Assembly (NCBI RefSeq): GCF_932526225.1
Contig: NC_064048.1
Location: forward strand, 8,768,515-8,828,514
Reading direction: 5' to 3'
Length of the DNA: 60,000 nt
Source: Nematostella vectensis
Lineage: Eukaryota; Cnidaria; Anthozoa; Actiniaria; Edwardsiidae
This document shows positions 56,374 to 60,000 of the stretch, piece after piece; position 1 is the stretch's first letter, and every line of letters starts with the position of its first letter. The notes below the pieces were generated by a model. The model made no database searches and had not been told where the DNA came from. It saw only the letters and a program-made list of their open reading frames with translations. The position numbers and the translations under genes are program-made.

Positions 56374-56500
56374 TAAAAGAGTAATGTAAATGAAAAACAC
56401 CATTTCTGCACACTAAAACACCTCGTCTTTCTAAATGAGAAAAAGCTTAAAAAAGGATCCATCATACCATTTATTATCTAAATCAAATGGTTTGACATTC
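56374..56500 (-). repeat. Family R copy, minus strand
   Basis: AAAAACACCATTTCTGCACA, CTCGTCTTTCTAAATGAG, AAAAAAGGATCCATC, CACCATTTATTATC-like end. Confidence 0.8.
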
Positions 56501-56504
56501 ATTG

Positions 56505-57195
56505 AGTTCGCTAAATAATAAATCTGATAAATGGTGTGTTGGATTCTTTTTTTTTAAGCTTTTTCTTATTTAGAAAGAAGGGGTGTTTTAAAGTGCATTT
56601 CTGGTGTTTTTCAATAACATTATTCTTTGATATTTGGAGATTCAAAATTGAAAACGCAACAATGTTTAGCCTCCAATTATTTAGAAATTGGGTCTATTAT
56701 TAATAAAAGACCCAATTACTAAAAAAAATTGGAGGCTAAACATTATTGCGTTTTAATTTGAATCTCCAAATGTGAAACAGTAATGTAATTGAAAAACACC
56801 ATATATGCACTCTAAAAGACTCCGTCTTTCTAAATGAGAAAAAGCTTAAAAATAGGATGAAACACACCATTTATTATTTATCGAACGCAATGAATGTCAA
56901 ACTTTTGTCAAAATCTTAGGCGACTATAATATGCGTACATTCTTGTACATTTCTGACTAAAACAATAAAAAAGTCTTGTTAACTCATAAAAATAGAACTC
57001 AGAAAAAGAGATTTGGGTTGATCATTCGTTTCAAGGGCATACAACGAGCCCCCCCCCCCCCCTTCCCGAAACACATTGAAATGGCATATTTCGTCGTTTG
57101 AATATGTTCTGATGCCGAAAATATCCATTTAAAAAGTTGCTGAAAAAAAAAATTATCTGTTCCTTCTTCCCAGGAGGTAATATTCCTTTTTTTTC
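56505..57195. repeat. Family R foldback element 2 with extended right flank
   Basis: Left arm about 56530-56695, right arm about 56715-56880, centre GGGTCT-ATTATTAATAAA-AGACCC near 56705. The right flank continues with AACTCATAAAAATAGAACTC and TGGCATATTTCGTC and includes the empty TTAA site (57127-57130) corresponding to the insertion at 49288. Confidence 0.88.
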
Positions 57196-57479
57196 CAGCG
57201 AGCGCTGGTTAGTCATGTTTATCCCAGCCAGCAGTGGTTAGGCATTTTAACACGTGACAAATTACCCGTATAACCGGTTTGTTTTCCAAGCAACCGCTCC
57301 AGCTCCCCCAAAAATATTCCCACCCAACTAGTTCGTCGCCACAAATTTGCCAGCAGAACCATTTGGGACGATTTTTTTCCCAGCAACCGAGGGGTCTAAC
57401 ATCTTCCCAGACAGCAAAATAACGGGCTGCGGAACAGCTATTTTGCTGTTCTTGTCATTTGTAGTCAGAAGTAACGTAT
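57196..57479. other. Short spacer
   Basis: CCAGCGAGCGCTGG palindrome at its left edge; CCCAGC-type motifs repeated; no exon. Confidence 0.4.
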
Positions 57480-60000
57480 TATTAGGAAAACATTAAATAT
57501 CATGACAAGTATGAGTTTAGCGCTTTATTAGTTTTTAATCCAAGCTATAATAGGGCCATTTATGGATGAAATAATATTTTTGTCGCAAACTAGTTGAAGA
57601 TATAGCCATCTGGTGATACAAAAAAACTCTTTGTAACGAGGAAAGTCCAAAAAATAGGCTTTTACGTTTGAGGTTATCCAAAACGCAGTAGCAATAAACC
57701 CAATTTGTATAATTGAAGGCTAAAATTATTGCGTTTTTATTTCGAATCCCCAAATGTCAAAATTGAAAATCACCATCTGTGCACTCTAAAATACCTCGTC
57801 TTTCGAAATGAGAAAAGTTTAAATGGGCAAAAACAACCAACAAGCCATTCATTATTATAGGAAACGCAGCCAAAGTCAAATCATTTGTCAAAATCTCAGG
57901 CGACTATAATATGCGTACATTCTTGTACATTTCTGACTAACAATACAAAACTCATAAAAATATTAGAACATAAAAGGAGGTTCGGGTTAATCATTCTTTT
58001 GTACAAAGAAGCAACGTATTATATTTAGATAAGCTTTCAATATGGTAAATTAGGTTCAACGCTTTATTACGGCTATTTATAGCTGAAAAGATACTTTTTT
58101 CGCAACAAGTTTAACAAATGGATTTTTAAGCCACAATCTGTGCTTCTGTGGGGATTTGATAAAAACTCGCCCTATTCCCAGATTGCATTTTTACTAAAAC
58201 TAGCTTCGAAACAAATTATTGCGTTTTCGTTTCGAATCTCCAAATGTAAACGAGTAATGTAATTGAAAAACACCATCTATGAACACTAAAAGATCCCGTC
58301 TTTTTAAGTGTGAAAAGCTTAAAAGAGGATCCAACACACCATTTGTTATTTAGCGAACGCAGTGAATGTCAAACCATTTTGTAAAAATATTAGGCTACTA
58401 TAATATGCACACATTCTTGTGCATTTCTGACAAATTGAAGGATACCGCAATAATGCCGGAAGCAAAGTTAGAAAATTGAGTATGCGGACAAAAAAATTAC
58501 ATGTTCAGTTTAGACTTGTCACTATGATCCCCATCATGCCTAAGTATTCGTTATGTCTCTCCGCAAATTTAAAGAAAAAAACATCGGTTATATTTTTGAA
58601 AATATTTTGGATATTTTATAAAATAGTGGTCTGTTCATATGTTAAATAACTTTAAATGGGTTACCGATAAATAAAATAAAACAGCAGCACATCAAATACT
58701 AATGATTAAATATCATCCTCAGAAAACATGAATGAAATCAGACGAGATTTGAGACTACTAGACGTCAATTTTATAACGAAAAAAATTCTTCAAAAAAAAA
58801 AAAAAAGCAAAAACGGTCCAACACACCATTTATTATTTAGCGAATGCAGTGAATGTCAATGAACCACTTGTCAAAATCTTTGGCGGTTTTATGCAGTCTT
58901 TAAACTTGACTTGTAGGCTTCTTGCACCTGTTTTGATGATATTATCTCTGTCCTGTAGATCTAAGTCATGTATCCGTACCGTGTAAAAACTTATTGCTCC
59001 AATACAAGTCTTTCCTGCGCTGTTACCTTAACAGCCGACTTCCATGCTTGTTTCGTTTCACTAAGTCCCCTGTTTGGACACATCTCCTTTATTCTTATAG
59101 GCCTGCTACGGCTCTGCATACAAATGCATATGTCAGTCCACTGACAATTAAAGTTTTTAAAATTAACAAAAAAATAGTGTACGGTGTCAGTGATGCCTTC
59201 GGACATTTTGACAATGTAAACAGCAATGGAACAGTGCATTCTATGAGGCCTTGTCTGATCCCTTTAAGCCACATCATTACCTTGAGACATTTAAGAAGGT
59301 TCGGCTTGAGTTCATCCAAAACGATGTAGTAATAGACCCAATTTGTATATAATTGGAGGCTAAACATTATTGCGTATATATTTCGAATCTCCAATGTAAA
59401 AAGAGTAATGTTATTGAAAAACACCATCTGTGCACTCTAAACTACCCCATTTTCCTAAATGTGAAAAGTTTAAAGAGACCAAAACAACTAACACAACATT
59501 CATTATTTTAGCGAACGCAAAGTCAAATCATTTGTCAAAATCTTTTGCGACTATATGCATACATTCTTGTACATTTCTGATTCTTGTTAACTCATACAAA
59601 TAAGACTTATAACATAAAATGAGGTTCGGGCTCAGTTGATCATTAATTTGTACAGACAAGCTTCGCATGTTCAGCGTTTAATTAGTTTTAAATGCAATCT
59701 ATAAAAAATATTTTTGTCCCACCAGTTTAAGAAATGGGTTTTAAAATAGCCATCCGGTAATATCCTTTTGTAACGAGGAAAGTCCTAGAAAATACCTATA
59801 ACTTTGTTGAGTAATGTTTTACGTTTTGGGATTTGATTAAAACTCGCCCTATTCCCAGATTGCATTTGTTCTTTTTATTGATTATTATTTCAGTGCCAAG
59901 GCACCGCTAACGCATGAAATTTGAACATTTAATATGTTAAGTATAAGTTCAATGCTTTATTAGGGCCATTTATATCTGAAATGATACTTTTTTCGTAACT
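57480..60000. repeat. Composite block of alternating S and R repeats, running off the right edge
   Basis: S parts (CGCTTTATTA, TAGGGCCATTTAT-type, TGTAACGAGGAAAGTCC, CAGATTGCATTT) lie at about 57485-57665, 58010-58200, 59640-59870 and 59925-60000. R parts (AATTGGAGGCTAAACATTATT, AAACACCATCT, CATACATTCTTGTACATTTC) lie at about 57700-57960, 58190-58440 and 59330-59585. Copy 2 of the long repeat is between them at 58480-59265. No coding content. Confidence 0.8.
58480..59265 (+). repeat. Long dispersed repeat, copy 2
   Basis: Direct-orientation partner of 31440-32435, about 27 kb away; same order of blocks, with gaps (the piece between the two R segments is shorter here). Confidence 0.85.

Noticed and set aside
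1-60000. tRNA or other structural RNA genes
   Set aside because: TTCGAAT-type B-box look-alikes occur only inside family R copies (TTTCGAATCTCC) and are not accompanied by a plausible A-box or cloverleaf.

Overview
The window looks like a stretch of nuclear DNA from a metazoan, most plausibly a cnidarian of the anthozoan type (sea anemone or coral). The clues are several single-exon rhodopsin-family GPCR genes, AT-rich spacers, no operon-like packing, and a mix of Ty3/gypsy, RTE-type, hAT and TTAA-targeting elements. The species cannot be fixed from the sequence alone. The only host genes I can support are five class A GPCRs; everything else is transposons, fragments of them, satellites and unassigned spacer.

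Layout. (1) 0-13.3 kb holds two related GPCRs on the minus strand, one cut by the left edge (1-786) and one complete (12403-13296). They are separated by about 11.6 kb of spacer with small duplications and a 31-bp minisatellite. (2) 16.3-18.3 kb is a 23-bp minisatellite of about 88 units, which creates a false 739-codon reading frame. (3) 20-24.7 kb has a dispersed repeat called family R here, an RTE tail inside a TIR-flanked element, an array rich in TGACGTCA palindromes, and GPCR A (23774-24646). (4) 25-30 kb is a 1.0-kb TTAA-flanked piggyBac-like element into which a full Ty3/gypsy retrotransposon (25548-29622, identical 192-bp LTRs, CTCCC target duplication) has jumped. An uninterrupted copy of the host element lies at 51072-52072 in the opposite orientation and shows the empty site. 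(5) 31-35.5 kb is repeats: an ~1-kb unit that recurs at 58.5-59.3 kb, an 11-copy short motif array, and two more TGACGTCA arrays. (6) 39-43.2 kb has a tandem duplication and GPCR B (41707-42672, minus). (7) 45.6-47 kb is a decayed hAT transposase gene. (8) 48.2-52.1 kb is a nested block: foldback R elements, a 1655-bp TTAA element with a matching empty site at 57.13 kb, and an RTE fragment within it. (9) 53.7-60 kb has GPCR C (54410-55435) set among R copies and two short inverted GPCR fragments, followed by composite repeats to the edge.

How it fits together. GPCRs A, B and C are recent paralogues that share not only coding sequence but also about 200 bp of upstream DNA, including a TATA-like site 138-150 bp before the ATG. 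This promoter region runs directly into family R. The genes are diverging through small structural changes: A lost four residues in TM6 and had its tail frameshifted into a cysteine cluster, while the tail of B is ended by what looks like a transposon terminus. The most unusual single feature is the retrotransposon: the 13 nt that look like its primer-binding site are perfectly complementary to its own LTR, with a hairpin between, which suggests self-primed reverse transcription rather than tRNA priming.
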